Assembly: GCA_016234535.1 (NCBI GenBank)
Contig: JACRBH010000209.1
Location: 1 to 36,303 of the forward strand
DNA: 36,303 bases
Reading direction: 5' to 3'
Origin: Chloroflexota bacterium
GTDB lineage: Bacteria; Chloroflexota; Anaerolineae; Anaerolineales; Villigracilaceae
The notes beneath the pieces are model-generated. The model ran no database searches. It saw only the letters and a list, made by a program, of their open reading frames with translations, and was not told where the DNA came from. The translations under genes and the position numbers were made by a program. Positions 16,250 through 25,109 of the stretch are shown piece by piece. Position 1 is the first letter of the stretch. Each line of letters begins with the position of its first letter.

Positions 16250-18880
16250 TTAAAGAATGTCCAACTCTCTTACTCTCTTTACTGCCTTGCGTCTGTTTCT
16301 CACCCCAAGCTTTTTGTAAATTTGGCGTGCATACCACTTTACTGTATTAATCGAATAACTTAATTCGTATGCAATTTTCTGGTTTGTATATTCTTTGGCA
16401 AGCAAGTTCAGAATTCGACGCTCGCTTAAATTAAACCAAATGTCTTCTTGATTTGCTTTTTTGGACGTCGATTCTGAAGGGAAATTTTCTAACAATTGCT
16501 CGGCATACGGTGTCTCAATACCGCTCAACAATGCCTGAATAGCTTCCCCCCCATCTAAAAATGTGCGAAAATAACCTTGCTTTTCTGCAAGCGCTAAGGC
16601 CCGAGATACTCTCTCGTAGTTTGGCTGGAGCAGAAGATATTCGATCAAATCACCGTATCGTTCATCTATTTCGGCTCTAGAAACTAGATTATCAATAATG
16701 ATAGACGCTTGCTCAGTTTCAGATTCTTTACTCAGATAATATGCCAGGATAACCGAAATTTCATCATCGCGCTTCGGCCCTTTGGCTTGATAAGCGTATA
16801 CCCATTCTTCAATTCGGCGATGCAAGGAATCTTCATCTTTTGCTAAGAGAAATGCCAGCCGCATTTTCTGGCGCAGGGCAATCTGGCGTGTCCACATATC
16901 GGAGATTGGATAGCTAGTCAAAACTTCTTCAAATTGTTGTATCTTATTCAGTGTTCTCAGTGCTGACTTCTTATTTCCTAGAGCAAGATGTGCCAAACCC
17001 AGTGTAGAATACACCTCCACCACCCGCCAGCCCCATACATAGCCCCCGCTTCCGGACGATTCAAGCGCTTTCTGCGCCATTGTGATGGAATCCTTCAGAC
17101 GATTTTGCTCGTAATACAGACGACTCAACGGGCCATATATTCGTATAGCTGCCGGAAATCTTTGCCTATCTTTCCTGTCTTCATAACCCCATCTTCGTAA
17201 TAACAAAAGTCCCTGTTCTAGTATATCTTCCGCGTGATGAAGTTGTCCCATTTTCATCTTGTTCCTAGCACGTCCTCCCAGAGCATCTATAGCAAACCCG
17301 TTTAAGCCTGTTTGTAAATATATGGGGATCGCTTCAATAAGAGCCTTGTCAGCACCCTTGAGATCGTTCAAATACAGATAAATACCTATTTGTATGATCC
17401 AGTTAAAGCTGTAAGCAAATAAACCTTCAATAGATAGCGGAACAGATGTCTGAAACTTTGCCAGATTTTTCTCGGTCATCTGAAGTGCTTTACGATAATC
17501 CCCGCGCAAAAAACAGGCATTGGCTTGTGCTGCCTTGATCATCTCTCTAACTTTAGTATGCTCTTGTAATTCCTTTTGCAAGTCAATATAGCTGTCAAAC
17601 TCGTTCAGATTGCGTCCATCCACCAACGCACATAAATAAAAAGCAGTAAGGCTTGGATACCGCAATAGCCTTTCACGGGGAATTTTATTAAACCATCGGA
17701 TGAAAGTCTGGTAATCACCCTGATCGATCCATAAAACTGCATAAGATTCCATGATCCGGGCAGCACGATCAATGTCTTCTGCTCTAAAGGCATGTTCCAG
17801 TGCATTGTCAGGGTCTTCATTGCTAGCATACCAGTCTGATGCTCGCTGATGTAAATTAACGACACTTAACGACACGTCTTCTTGCAAGCGCTGTCTTAAA
17901 CACTCTGAAAACAAAGGATGAAAGTGATACCATCGCCGATCCTCATCAAGATGTTCGATAAAAAGATTATGCCGTTCAAGATCTCGTAAGATATCTTCGC
18001 TATGTGAGTTTTTCGTTACAGCATTACATAAACTCCCTGTAAAACGATTTAAAATAGAGATTTGATAAAGAAAGCACCGCGTTTCATCGGGAAGCTGAGA
18101 TAAGACCTCATCTGCCAAAAAATCAATGATGTGGCTTAGACTATCATCCAAGGCTTGAAAGAAGCGCTCCTTATAAGATAAAGAATGCATTGACAAGGAT
18201 AAAAGATGCAAGCTGGCAGCCCAACCTTGTGTGCGTGCTTCGATAACTTTGATCTCTTCGGGCGTCATTTCAATGCCCACAAATTTAACGAAAAATTCAC
18301 TGATCTCATTGAAAGAAAAGCGCAGCACATCGGTACGAATTTCAAGTAATTCACCTCGTGCCCGCCAACGTGCCAAAGGCAGGGGAGGGTCAAGGCGGGA
18401 AAGTAGAATAAGGCTCAAATTTTCAGGGGCATACTCAACGAAAAATTCCACAGCGGCATGACATTCAGTCGACTTGATGCTTTCATAATCATTCAAGATC
18501 AATACCACTGCGCCATCGAATCCCGCAATTTGGTTGATCAGCGAAGTAAGGTATAGCTCCACTGATTCTGTCCCCTGAACGGGGAGAGGCGCAACCAAAT
18601 GCTCATCTTGTTCGGGCAATATCCCCCAAATAGCTTCTGAAATATACGCCAGAAAACGATTGAGTTCATTATCCCTTTTATCAACCGTAAACCACGCAAT
18701 CCGTAAATCTGTTTTAGAAACCCACTCACGCACCAACGATGTCTTTCCATAACCTGTTGGCGCAGATAAAAGAGAGAGTTTATGATTCTTAACTTCGCTC
18801 AATATCCCTAACAAACGTGGACGAGATAAAAAATGTTTGGGCAATACTGGCGGCTGGAGCTTGGTCGCAAGGAGTTTCAT
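16250..18880 (-). CDS. LuxR-family, MalT-like ATP-dependent transcription activator (LAL type)
   Basis: The 876-residue regulator has the layout of MalT. An N-terminal STAND ATPase has KLQPP, Walker A SAPTGYGKTSL at 39-49, and a Walker B-like VVLILNDYE near 130. A long helical TPR-like sensor region follows (about 330-800). The C-terminal LuxR helix-turn-helix has LSERRILNLLAKEYTNQKIAYELSYSINTVKWYARQIYKKLGV. Such proteins oligomerise with ATP and an inducer and bind direct repeats upstream of weak -35 boxes. The only promoters with such repeats seen here are sites A, B and C, so the island genes are its probable targets. The ATG at 18880 has no visible ribosome binding site; a TATAAT lies 9 bases before it, which suggests a leaderless message. 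A recombinase remnant begins about 20 bases upstream. Confidence 0.9.
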   Translation of the reverse strand: MKLLATKLQPPVLPKHFLSRPRLLGILSEVKNHKLSLLSAPTGYGKTSLVREWVSKTDLRIAWFTVDKRDNELNRFLAYISEAIWGILPEQDEHLVAPLPVQGTESVELYLTSLINQIAGFDGAVVLILNDYESIKSTECHAAVEFFVEYAPENLSLILLSRLDPPLPLARWRARGELLEIRTDVLRFSFNEISEFFVKFVGIEMTPEEIKVIEARTQGWAASLHLLSLSMHSLSYKERFFQALDDSLSHIIDFLADEVLSQLPDETRCFLYQISILNRFTGSLCNAVTKNSHSEDILRDLERHNLFIEHLDEDRRWYHFHPLFSECLRQRLQEDVSLSVVNLHQRASDWYASNEDPDNALEHAFRAEDIDRAARIMESYAVLWIDQGDYQTFIRWFNKIPRERLLRYPSLTAFYLCALVDGRNLNEFDSYIDLQKELQEHTKVREMIKAAQANACFLRGDYRKALQMTEKNLAKFQTSVPLSIEGLFAYSFNWIIQIGIYLYLNDLKGADKALIEAIPIYLQTGLNGFAIDALGGRARNKMKMGQLHHAEDILEQGLLLLRRWGYEDRKDRQRFPAAIRIYGPLSRLYYEQNRLKDSITMAQKALESSGSGGYVWGWRVVEVYSTLGLAHLALGNKKSALRTLNKIQQFEEVLTSYPISDMWTRQIALRQKMRLAFLLAKDEDSLHRRIEEWVYAYQAKGPKRDDEISVILAYYLSKESETEQASIIIDNLVSRAEIDERYGDLIEYLLLQPNYERVSRALALAEKQGYFRTFLDGGEAIQALLSGIETPYAEQLLENFPSESTSKKANQEDIWFNLSERRILNLLAKEYTNQKIAYELSYSINTVKWYARQIYKKLGVRNRRKAVKRVRELDIL

Positions 18881-18901
18881 GCGATTGATTATAAATGAAA
18901 A

Positions 18902-19660
18902 GATTTTCTAGCCGGACACTTGAGCTGCGCCTGCAACCTGACCTGGCGAGCACGCACAGCAACCCACCGCAACAGCCGCAAGAGGGAGTGGGTGGAGCGC
19001 AAAACCCCGATCAGTACCTATTTCTGTCCACAACCCCATAAAGAACTTAGACCGCCAGAATGTCCCAAATCCGTGAGCGCCAAACGTGCAGAAACGCAGG
19101 TCTGGGGGAAATTGTATGAGTTCGCCATGAACCCGGAATTCTTGCTTGCGCAAGGCAAAGACCTGGTCAAGCAACTCCAGCAAAAACATGAACACCTGCA
19201 AAAAGAACAGCAGCAGATTCTTGAAGAACTGGAAAAAGAGTTCGTCAAGCGTCAGCAAGTGATCACGGAAGCCCGCAAAAAAATGAGGGCAGATGCCGAA
19301 TTTGATGCGCGGATGCGCGAACTGTATGAAGTAGAAGAGCGATTGAAGCGCAGACTGACAGCTCTGGAACAAGAGGTAGACACCTATGCCAGGTTGGATT
19401 GGGAAGAAAAAGTCAAGGAGTATGTGGCGGATCTTCAGGCAGGGATCGAAGAATTGAATAGCGCTATTCCCACGACTCCCGAAGAGCAATATCATGTCTT
19501 TTTGTTGAAAAAGCAACTGGTTGATGAGCTGGTAGCCGAAGCGAGGATCGATAGCAAACGGAATATTCAGGTGGAATTTCGAGCCAAAATCATGGATCTG
19601 GCAGTGAGTAAACAATTACTGGATTTTCCGAATGATGGTGAAATTGTAGTTCGGCTGTAG
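18902..19660 (+). pseudogene. truncated large serine recombinase (zinc ribbon and coiled coil only), copy B
   Basis: This frame matches the C-terminal part of the recombinase encoded at 35090-36303 and 1-457, from the zinc ribbon (GHLSCACNLTWRAR, then STYFCPQPHKE and ECPK) to the end, at roughly 87% protein identity by eye. The resolvase and recombinase domains with the catalytic serine are missing. An in-frame TGA at 18896 blocks any start further upstream, and only TTG 18920 is available, so it is not a functional recombinase. Unlike the other copy, it keeps the last 14 codons and the normal stop TAG 19658-19660. The remnant lies between the island and the haem operon, in the same orientation as the other copy. 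Confidence 0.88.
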
Positions 19661-19699
19661 CGAGCAGCTTCCAAGCGCGTAATCTCATTTGAAAAGGAT

Positions 19700-19747
19700 A
19701 ACGCCTTGATAATCCCTCAAAAGAGAATGGATTATCAAGGCGTTTTT
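19700..19747 (+). terminator. intrinsic terminator, copy B
   Basis: A perfect 16-bp stem (19700-19715 with 19729-19744) is followed by TTTTT. Compared with copy A, one C-G pair is now T-A (19710 with 19734), which keeps the structure. Confidence 0.88.
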
Positions 19748-19758
19748 CATATTAAATG

Positions 19759-19791
19759 CACACTTCCCGACTTAGGTGACCGGGAAGTGTG
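19759..19791 (+). other. second conserved hairpin, copy B
   Basis: CACACTTCCCG (19759-19769) pairs perfectly with CGGGAAGTGTG (19781-19791). It differs from copy A by one compensated pair. Confidence 0.6.
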
Positions 19792-19884
19792 GCATGATCG
19801 ATTATGGGAGCAGGGTGTGGTATGTATTAAATGTGGTTCAATGTGGGTCGAAACTTATACCCGTATACCAGATATGTACCCCGC

Positions 19885-20161
19885 CGGACAGATTCGATTG
19901 CGGTTGTGAGGCGGAAAATTGGCAGTTTTGACTTCAACGGATCCAATTTTAGTAGGATTGATGTCCTGGTGTCGCTACCCTGTCGTCAAGGAATGAGTCG
20001 TTCTAAGCAATGAGTGACTACTTCCTTGGTAATGAGTTAGTTATCGACTTTTGGTCGTTTCAATTTAGTCTTCGCTCTGTTGTTATAAAGGAACACCGTA
20101 TATGGTGACCGCAAGGCTTGTTTTGCCTAAATCTGGCAGGCGTAGAGGTTCAATAAGTGAA
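19885..20161. other. intergenic stretch, no gene seen
   Basis: I see no supported frame, RNA gene or clear promoter between the recombinase tail and the terminator of the haem operon. A weak 8-bp inverted repeat (AAAATTGG near 19916 with CCAATTTT near 19943) is present. Confidence 0.4.
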
Positions 20162-20199
20162 AATGAAGACGTCTCTGTGAATGCAGAGGCGTCTTCATT
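20162..20199 (-). terminator. terminator of the haem operon
   Basis: AATGAAGACGTCTCTG (20162-20177) pairs with CAGAGGCGTCTTCATT (20184-20199) with one wobble pair and a 6-base loop. TTTTCACTT follows on the minus strand and GGTTTTG on the plus strand. It lies about 100 bases past the last haem-operon stop at 20297. Confidence 0.82.
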
Positions 20200-20296
20200 G
20201 GTTTTGTAGTTACCATTTGGATTGGTATTTCATCAATAATGTCTTGTACCAGAACACATATGATAAATGGGCATAAAGTGCCAAATTCACCCAATA

Positions 20297-20716
20297 TCAT
20301 CTTGTCTTTTTTGATAACCACATATTAACGCCCAATAATCCAACCCCGCCAAACACGCCGACCAAATGAAGTGGCAGATAATCCATCACATCCACGGGCT
20401 GACCAAGGACTACCTTCAAATAATAATACGGCGCCCAGACCAAGATTCCCGCCCAGATCACCCCATGCCCAAGCAACTGCAAGCGAGTCTTTTGGGGCTT
20501 CGGAATCCCCAATTCTTTGCGGGCAAAAGCACGCAGACGCGAACCACCCATCACGCCCAAAAGATGAATCGGCAGATACAGGCTCATCGAAGGTTGTTCT
20601 CCCATGATGCGCAAGATGATGAACGGCGCCCACACCAGCACGCCTAACCAAATGAATACACTCCCCAAACGATAACGCAACCATGCGGCGTTGTAAATTT
20701 TCTCATCGGTTACCAT
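20297..20716 (-). CDS. small membrane protein with internally duplicated two-helix unit
   Basis: The 139-residue product has about four membrane segments formed by two similar halves. [18 protein letters not shown] with [12 protein letters not shown] is repeated as [18 protein letters not shown] with [12 protein letters not shown]. Each half is one pair of helices joined by a short loop with a conserved Gly-Gln-Pro and a His in the second helix. Its start overlaps the hemL stop by 7 bases and a terminator follows, so it is the last gene of the haem operon. Intramembrane histidines near a haem pathway could suggest tetrapyrrole or metal contact, but no function is known to me. Confidence 0.78.
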   Translation of the reverse strand: MVTDEKIYNAAWLRYRLGSVFIWLGVLVWAPFIILRIMGEQPSMSLYLPIHLLGVMGGSRLRAFARKELGIPKPQKTRLQLLGHGVIWAGILVWAPYYYLKVVLGQPVDVMDYLPLHLVGVFGGVGLLGVNMWLSKKTR

Positions 20717-21993
20717 GTGCGAAATGCCTCCACTACTGCTTCAATTGTTCTATCAATGATCTCATCTGTATGCAGGGTTGAAATAAACCCTGCCTCAAAC
20801 TGCGACGGTGCAAGATAAACACCATTTGCGAACATCTTTTGGAAGAACTTCCCGAACTGAACCTTATCCGCCACTTTGACCGTATTCCAGCCAACAGGCT
20901 TGGTCTCACTAAAGAAGGTCGTGAACATGGTGCCGACCCGCGTCTGTTGGATGGGAATCCCCACCTGTTTTGCCGCGGACGCGACACCCGCTTCCAACCT
21001 AGCCGCAGCCTGTTCCAGTTTCATCCACACTTCCTCTCTCCAAATTAGACTCAATGCCGCAATCCCAGCGCTCATCGCCAACGGGTTTCCCGAAAGCGTT
21101 CCCGCTTGGTACATCGGTCCAAGCGGCGCGACCATTTGCATGATCTCCTTCTTGCCACCATATGCACCAACAGGGAGCCCGCCGCCGATGACCTTACCCA
21201 GCGTGGTCAGATCTGGTTTGATGTTATACAACGTCTGCGCGCCACCTTTGTGAACGCGGAAGCCTGTCATCACTTCATCAAAGATCAAGACTGCGCCGTA
21301 TTCAGTAGTCAGTTTGCGAAGCCCTTCAAGGAAGCCGGGCTGCGGTGGGACAACACCCATATTGCCAGCCACAGGCTCAACAATGATGCCTGCGATCTTG
21401 TCAGGATATTTTTTGAACAAGGCTTCAACAGACTCAAGGTCATTGAAGTATGCGACCAACGTGTCTGCAGCGACCGCACTTGGCACACCAGGGGAATCGG
21501 GTAAACCCAAAGTCGCCACACCTGAACCTGCCTGCACTAACAACATATCCGCGTGGCCGTGGTAACAGCCATCGAACTTGATGATCTTTTCACGCTTGGT
21601 GTACGCACGCGCCAGCCTCAGCGCGGACATGGTCGCTTCCGTGCCCGAATTGACAAAACGGATCATCTCGATGTTTGGAATGAACTCCATGATGCTCTTT
21701 GCCAGTTCAATTTCCAACGGACTCGGCGCGCCATAGGATGTTCCCATCAGTGCCGCTTCCTGGATGGCTTTCACCACATCAGGATGTGCATGCCCCGAGA
21801 TGAGCGGTCCCCACGAAAGGACGTAGTCAATATAGCGGTTACCGTCCACATCGAAGAGATATGGACCTTCGCCGCGCTGGATGAAGAGCGGTTGTCCGCC
21901 CACGGCACGGAAGGCACGTACGGGTGAGTTTACACCGCCAGGAAATAATGTCTGTGCTTCTTGAAACAATGCAATTGATTTATCAATGTTCAT
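20710..21993 (-). CDS. hemL: glutamate-1-semialdehyde 2,1-aminomutase
   Basis: This 427-residue PLP enzyme converts glutamate-1-semialdehyde to 5-aminolevulinate, the second step of the C5 route. It has the typical start [12 protein letters not shown], the [16 protein letters not shown] helix, the DEVMTGFR Asp and the PLP lysine K267 in [17 protein letters not shown]. The partner HemA is encoded at the far end of the same operon. The gene follows hemY by 20 bases. The [11 protein letters not shown] and NSPVRAF motifs separate it from the RocD-like aminotransferase at 2540-3736. Confidence 0.96.
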   Translation of the reverse strand: MNIDKSIALFQEAQTLFPGGVNSPVRAFRAVGGQPLFIQRGEGPYLFDVDGNRYIDYVLSWGPLISGHAHPDVVKAIQEAALMGTSYGAPSPLEIELAKSIMEFIPNIEMIRFVNSGTEATMSALRLARAYTKREKIIKFDGCYHGHADMLLVQAGSGVATLGLPDSPGVPSAVAADTLVAYFNDLESVEALFKKYPDKIAGIIVEPVAGNMGVVPPQPGFLEGLRKLTTEYGAVLIFDEVMTGFRVHKGGAQTLYNIKPDLTTLGKVIGGGLPVGAYGGKKEIMQMVAPLGPMYQAGTLSGNPLAMSAGIAALSLIWREEVWMKLEQAAARLEAGVASAAKQVGIPIQQTRVGTMFTTFFSETKPVGWNTVKVADKVQFGKFFQKMFANGVYLAPSQFEAGFISTLHTDEIIDRTIEAVVEAFRTW

Positions 21994-22013
21994 ATTTGAC
22001 TCCGAAAAAAGAT

Positions 22014-23483
22014 TTACAGGTCGGCAGGTTGGGATGTTTCAACGTTTGAATGTGAAAACTTGAGAACGCGCTCAACCGCCAATTCACCGGAATGAATACA
22101 GTCAGGGATGCCAATGCCGCGATACCCATTGCCAGCCAACGCCAAGCCAGGATGTTTTTCGAGTGCGGTGTCAATGCGTTTGAGAATTTCGGGATGACCG
22201 AGGTTGTATTGCGGCATGGCTTTGTCCCACATGAAGACACGCAAGACAAGCGGTTCGGCAGTGATCCCAAGTGTCGAATTCAATTCTTCCTTTGCCACAT
22301 CAAGCAATTCGCCCTCACCCCACGGAATATCCTGCCCTGCGCGACCAACGAAAACGCGAATGAGGGCATAGCCTTCAGGCGCACGGTGCGGAAATTTGGT
22401 AGAGGTCCATGTGCAGGCAAGGGCTTTGCGTCCTTCGCGGCGCGGGATGACATAGCCGTAGCCGTCGAGATCACGGGGAACATCACTCAAACGGTAGGCA
22501 AGAGAGACAGTGGCGGTCGAGGCGTAGGGAATGCTTTGAAGGGTTGAAGCAAACTCGGGGTCGAAAGAGGCGAGCAGTTGTCCGCTGGTGTAGGCGGGGG
22601 TTGCCAAAATCAACGTATCTGTTGTAAGCGTCTCACCTGTATCAAATTCAAGGTCAAAGGTCGAAAGTCGAGGGTCAGAACGAGTGATACGGGTAACGCG
22701 TGTGTTGAGCCTCAGATCGACTTTTGGCTTTAGACTTTTGAGCAATGCTTCGACAATTTCAGCCAGCCCTGTTGTGGGTGTAAGAAACGCGGAGCGCGAA
22801 CCTTGAATCTTTTGTCCGTTGGCGTTCATCTTTTTGCGCATTTCGATTGCACCGCGCGCGAGGCTTCCATGCTTAATTTCAAGGTCACGCAAATATGGGA
22901 AAGTGGATGCGAGACTAAGTTGATCGCCGTCGCCCGCGTAGATGCCAGACATGAGCGGTTCGATCAGATTCTGATACGCCTCGCGCCCCAACCGACGGCT
23001 GACAAACGAGCCGAGAGATTCATCGCCGCCTGCCCCAGTTTTATCGGGGTTGAGGCGATGCGGCGGAAGGAGAAGGTCTAGTCCCATGCGGGTTTTGCCA
23101 AACCATGAAATCAGACGTGAGCGCAGGATGGAGGGGATGTCCGAGGGAATCATCCTGGCGAGACCTTCGGGCAACGGGAGCAGGCGACCTTTGTTGAGAA
23201 CATAAGTGTTCTTTTTGTTTTGATTCGTGCCATGCAAGCGTTCGCCAAGACCGAGTTCCTTGCACAGCGCCACGCCCCAGGGTTTACTGGCGAGAAAGGT
23301 ATCGGGGCCGCCTTCGATGATGAATTGACCATCCTCAAAAGCAACACGGTCTGTGGTGATCTTGCCGCCCCAGTATGAAGCGGACTCAATCAGGGTGATG
23401 TGTGCGTTAGGGATATTTTTCTGTGCATAATAAGCAGCGGAAAGACCTGCGATGCCGCCGCCGACGACGATGATTCGCTTCAT
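22014..23483 (-). CDS. hemY: coproporphyrinogen/protoporphyrinogen III oxidase (HemY/CgoX)
   Basis: The 489-residue FAD enzyme starts with the dinucleotide motif [15 protein letters not shown] and has the [43 protein letters not shown] and C-terminal [16 protein letters not shown] motifs of HemY. With ferrochelatase and HemQ in the same operon, and no hemN or hemF here, it most likely oxidises coproporphyrinogen III to coproporphyrin III with oxygen (CgoX role). The start overlaps the hemH stop as ATGA. Four tandem heptamers (22650-22677) lie within the coding sequence at the [13 protein letters not shown] segment. Confidence 0.94.
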   Translation of the reverse strand: MKRIIVVGGGIAGLSAAYYAQKNIPNAHITLIESASYWGGKITTDRVAFEDGQFIIEGGPDTFLASKPWGVALCKELGLGERLHGTNQNKKNTYVLNKGRLLPLPEGLARMIPSDIPSILRSRLISWFGKTRMGLDLLLPPHRLNPDKTGAGGDESLGSFVSRRLGREAYQNLIEPLMSGIYAGDGDQLSLASTFPYLRDLEIKHGSLARGAIEMRKKMNANGQKIQGSRSAFLTPTTGLAEIVEALLKSLKPKVDLRLNTRVTRITRSDPRLSTFDLEFDTGETLTTDTLILATPAYTSGQLLASFDPEFASTLQSIPYASTATVSLAYRLSDVPRDLDGYGYVIPRREGRKALACTWTSTKFPHRAPEGYALIRVFVGRAGQDIPWGEGELLDVAKEELNSTLGITAEPLVLRVFMWDKAMPQYNLGHPEILKRIDTALEKHPGLALAGNGYRGIGIPDCIHSGELAVERVLKFSHSNVETSQPADL

Positions 23484-24394
23484 AGCCAGCCCGCTTCCTT
23501 CGCCTTTTCGCGGATCAAGCCTGCCAGCCCATCGATCATCTCTGGTGCAGCGTTGAGCATCTCAATGCGTTCAAGTTGAATATTGAGCGATTTGGCTAAT
23601 TTTTGATAAACAATGTCAATGTCGTACAGGATCTCAACATGCTCGCAAACGAACCCGATCGGGCAAAGCAAAATATGTTTTTTGCCTTCCGCCACAAGGC
23701 GTTCGATCACTTCGCCTGCGTCGGGTCCGAGCCAAGGGATGGTGGAAATGGCGGCGGATTGATAGGCAAATTCATGCGGCTGTGAGCCGAGTTTTTCCAT
23801 CACAGTCGCGACTGTTTCACGCAGTTGCGTAGGATAGGGATCGTCCCATTCCAAAATCTTTTCGGGCAGGCTATGCGCGGTGAAGATGACGGGAACCTCC
23901 GCGCGGACTTCTTCAGGGAAGGGTTGAAGCGCATCATGCACGCGCCCTGCAAGTGCGTTGATGTATCCCGCATCCAAATGCCAGTTTTCAATGCGTGAAA
24001 TGGCTATGGGCGAATTGGCTTCTTCGAGCCGCTGGTAATACGCGCCGATGCTCATGCGCGAATAATGCGGAGCCATCACCAGCCCCACCGCTTTTTCGAT
24101 TCCCTGTGCTTGCATCTCTGCCAACACATCCTTGATGAAAGGATGCCAGTGACGCATTCCGATGTAGACTTTGAATTGACCGCCATTCTTGTTCAATACA
24201 GACTCAAGCGCATCTGCCTGCGCTTGGGTTTGCTCCAGAATGGGGGAGCGTCCACCGATCTCGCGGTAGCGTTCGCGCACTTCATGGATGATCTCCTGTG
24301 AAGTGGGACGATAGCCACGGACATCCAGGAGGTATGGCTCAACATCCTCCAGTTTGTCAGGACCCCCATATGCCATTACCAATAATCCGATCAT
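23480..24394 (-). CDS. hemH: ferrochelatase, coproporphyrin type
   Basis: The protein inserts ferrous iron into the porphyrin. MIGLLVMAYGGP is the usual N-terminus, H174 in FTAHSLPEKI is the metal-site histidine, and E254 in EHVEILYDID is the acid partner. It is about 304 residues, the short soluble form seen in Gram-positive-type enzymes, which use coproporphyrin. I choose ATG 24394, which overlaps the upstream stop as ATGA; an ATG at 24412 would add six residues. Within this operon the next step would be decarboxylation by HemQ. Confidence 0.94.
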   Translation of the reverse strand: MIGLLVMAYGGPDKLEDVEPYLLDVRGYRPTSQEIIHEVRERYREIGGRSPILEQTQAQADALESVLNKNGGQFKVYIGMRHWHPFIKDVLAEMQAQGIEKAVGLVMAPHYSRMSIGAYYQRLEEANSPIAISRIENWHLDAGYINALAGRVHDALQPFPEEVRAEVPVIFTAHSLPEKILEWDDPYPTQLRETVATVMEKLGSQPHEFAYQSAAISTIPWLGPDAGEVIERLVAEGKKHILLCPIGFVCEHVEILYDIDIVYQKLAKSLNIQLERIEMLNAAPEMIDGLAGLIREKAKEAGWL

Positions 24395-24723
24395 AGATGA
24401 GGAGCCTTCCATTTCCTAATGATTTCTTCAAAGGGCGGTTTTATCTTGTTTGCGTTGAAAGGAAACCAGCCCAACTCCGCACGGACAGCCTGCTCCTTAA
24501 GTTCAGTCGAGCCCCAGACGAAGGTTGCACCCAGTACGCCAACGACAACAGACAACCAATCCGATGAAATGAAGAGGGAGGCAAACACGATGAGAAAACC
24601 CAGACCCATCATGTAGGGCCACCACAGATAACCTAAGTATCTTTCGCCACGGATGACAAGTGGAAACCCCAGTCCGATGATAAGCAGAGTCGCAATACCG
24701 ATGATCAATCCAAAAGCGTTCAT
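24391..24723 (-). CDS. small membrane protein, DUF4491-like (second copy)
   Basis: The 110-residue protein has three membrane segments (about residues 4-24, 34-51 and 57-70) and the C-terminal pattern TELKEQAVRAELGWFPFNANKI, as in DUF4491 proteins. It overlaps its neighbours on both sides by 4 bases (ATGA), so it is translationally coupled between a paralogue and ferrochelatase. A role in haem or porphyrin handling is possible from position only. Confidence 0.75.
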   Translation of the reverse strand: MNAFGLIIGIATLLIIGLGFPLVIRGERYLGYLWWPYMMGLGFLIVFASLFISSDWLSVVVGVLGATFVWGSTELKEQAVRAELGWFPFNANKIKPPFEEIIRKWKAPHL

Positions 24724-25109
24724 GGTGTTCGCTGTCCAGTGATCTGTGAGCCCGTTGGTTCGCGATTGAGCAGGTCAACCGTCGTCGCAGAGGGATGTTC
24801 TTTGAGAATTCGGGCATGGCGCGGGTTGTTTGGATTGGCGGGAGCATGTCCATGTTTGACGCGGTTTTCCTGCCGTGTGAATTCAAGCGCATCCCACAGA
24901 AGAGTGATACCTGTGATGCCGAAGGCAGTCTTCAACAACAGGTTGTCCATGATCAATGAGAGATATTCCAGCAAAACACCCAGGACAATCGCCGCCAGCG
25001 TTGGAATCCAAATCGTCCGTGAGGAAGCTTCGATTTTACGGACCGCCACATGACCGACCCATATACTCAGGAAAGCAGTGGCGGCAGCAATGAGACCAAG
25101 CCAATTCAT
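24720..25109 (-). CDS. small membrane protein, DUF4491-like (first copy)
   Basis: The 129-residue protein has the same plan as the next gene: GLIAAATAFLSIWVGHVAVRKIE, a second segment IPTLAAIVLGVLLEYLSLI, a third LLKTAFGITGITLLWDALEF, then RQENRVKHGHAPANP. This corresponds to the KEQ..R...GW end of the DUF4491 group, here extended by a hydrophilic tail with His and Asn. The first helix carries a histidine (GHVAVR) not present in the second copy. It starts inside the hemE stop (TGATG). Confidence 0.68.
   Translation of the reverse strand: MNWLGLIAAATAFLSIWVGHVAVRKIEASSRTIWIPTLAAIVLGVLLEYLSLIMDNLLLKTAFGITGITLLWDALEFTRQENRVKHGHAPANPNNPRHARILKEHPSATTVDLLNREPTGSQITGQRTP

Larger units (their letters stand above)
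19661..19884 (+). repeat. conserved tail behind recombinase, copy B
   Basis: This is the counterpart of 503-725, with the same terminator hairpin, second hairpin and unchanged stretch ending in GTACCCCGC. Beyond 19884 the two copies share nothing recognisable. Confidence 0.7.

Noticed and set aside
18908..19615. 235-codon minus-strand frame opposite the recombinase remnant
   Set aside because: It is the antisense of the coiled coil (Phe/Leu-rich because of Lys/Glu codons), and the same occurs opposite the other copy.
20325..20684. 119-codon minus-strand frame within the small membrane protein gene
   Set aside because: Shadow frame of the duplicated membrane protein, which has clear repeat structure and coupling to hemL.
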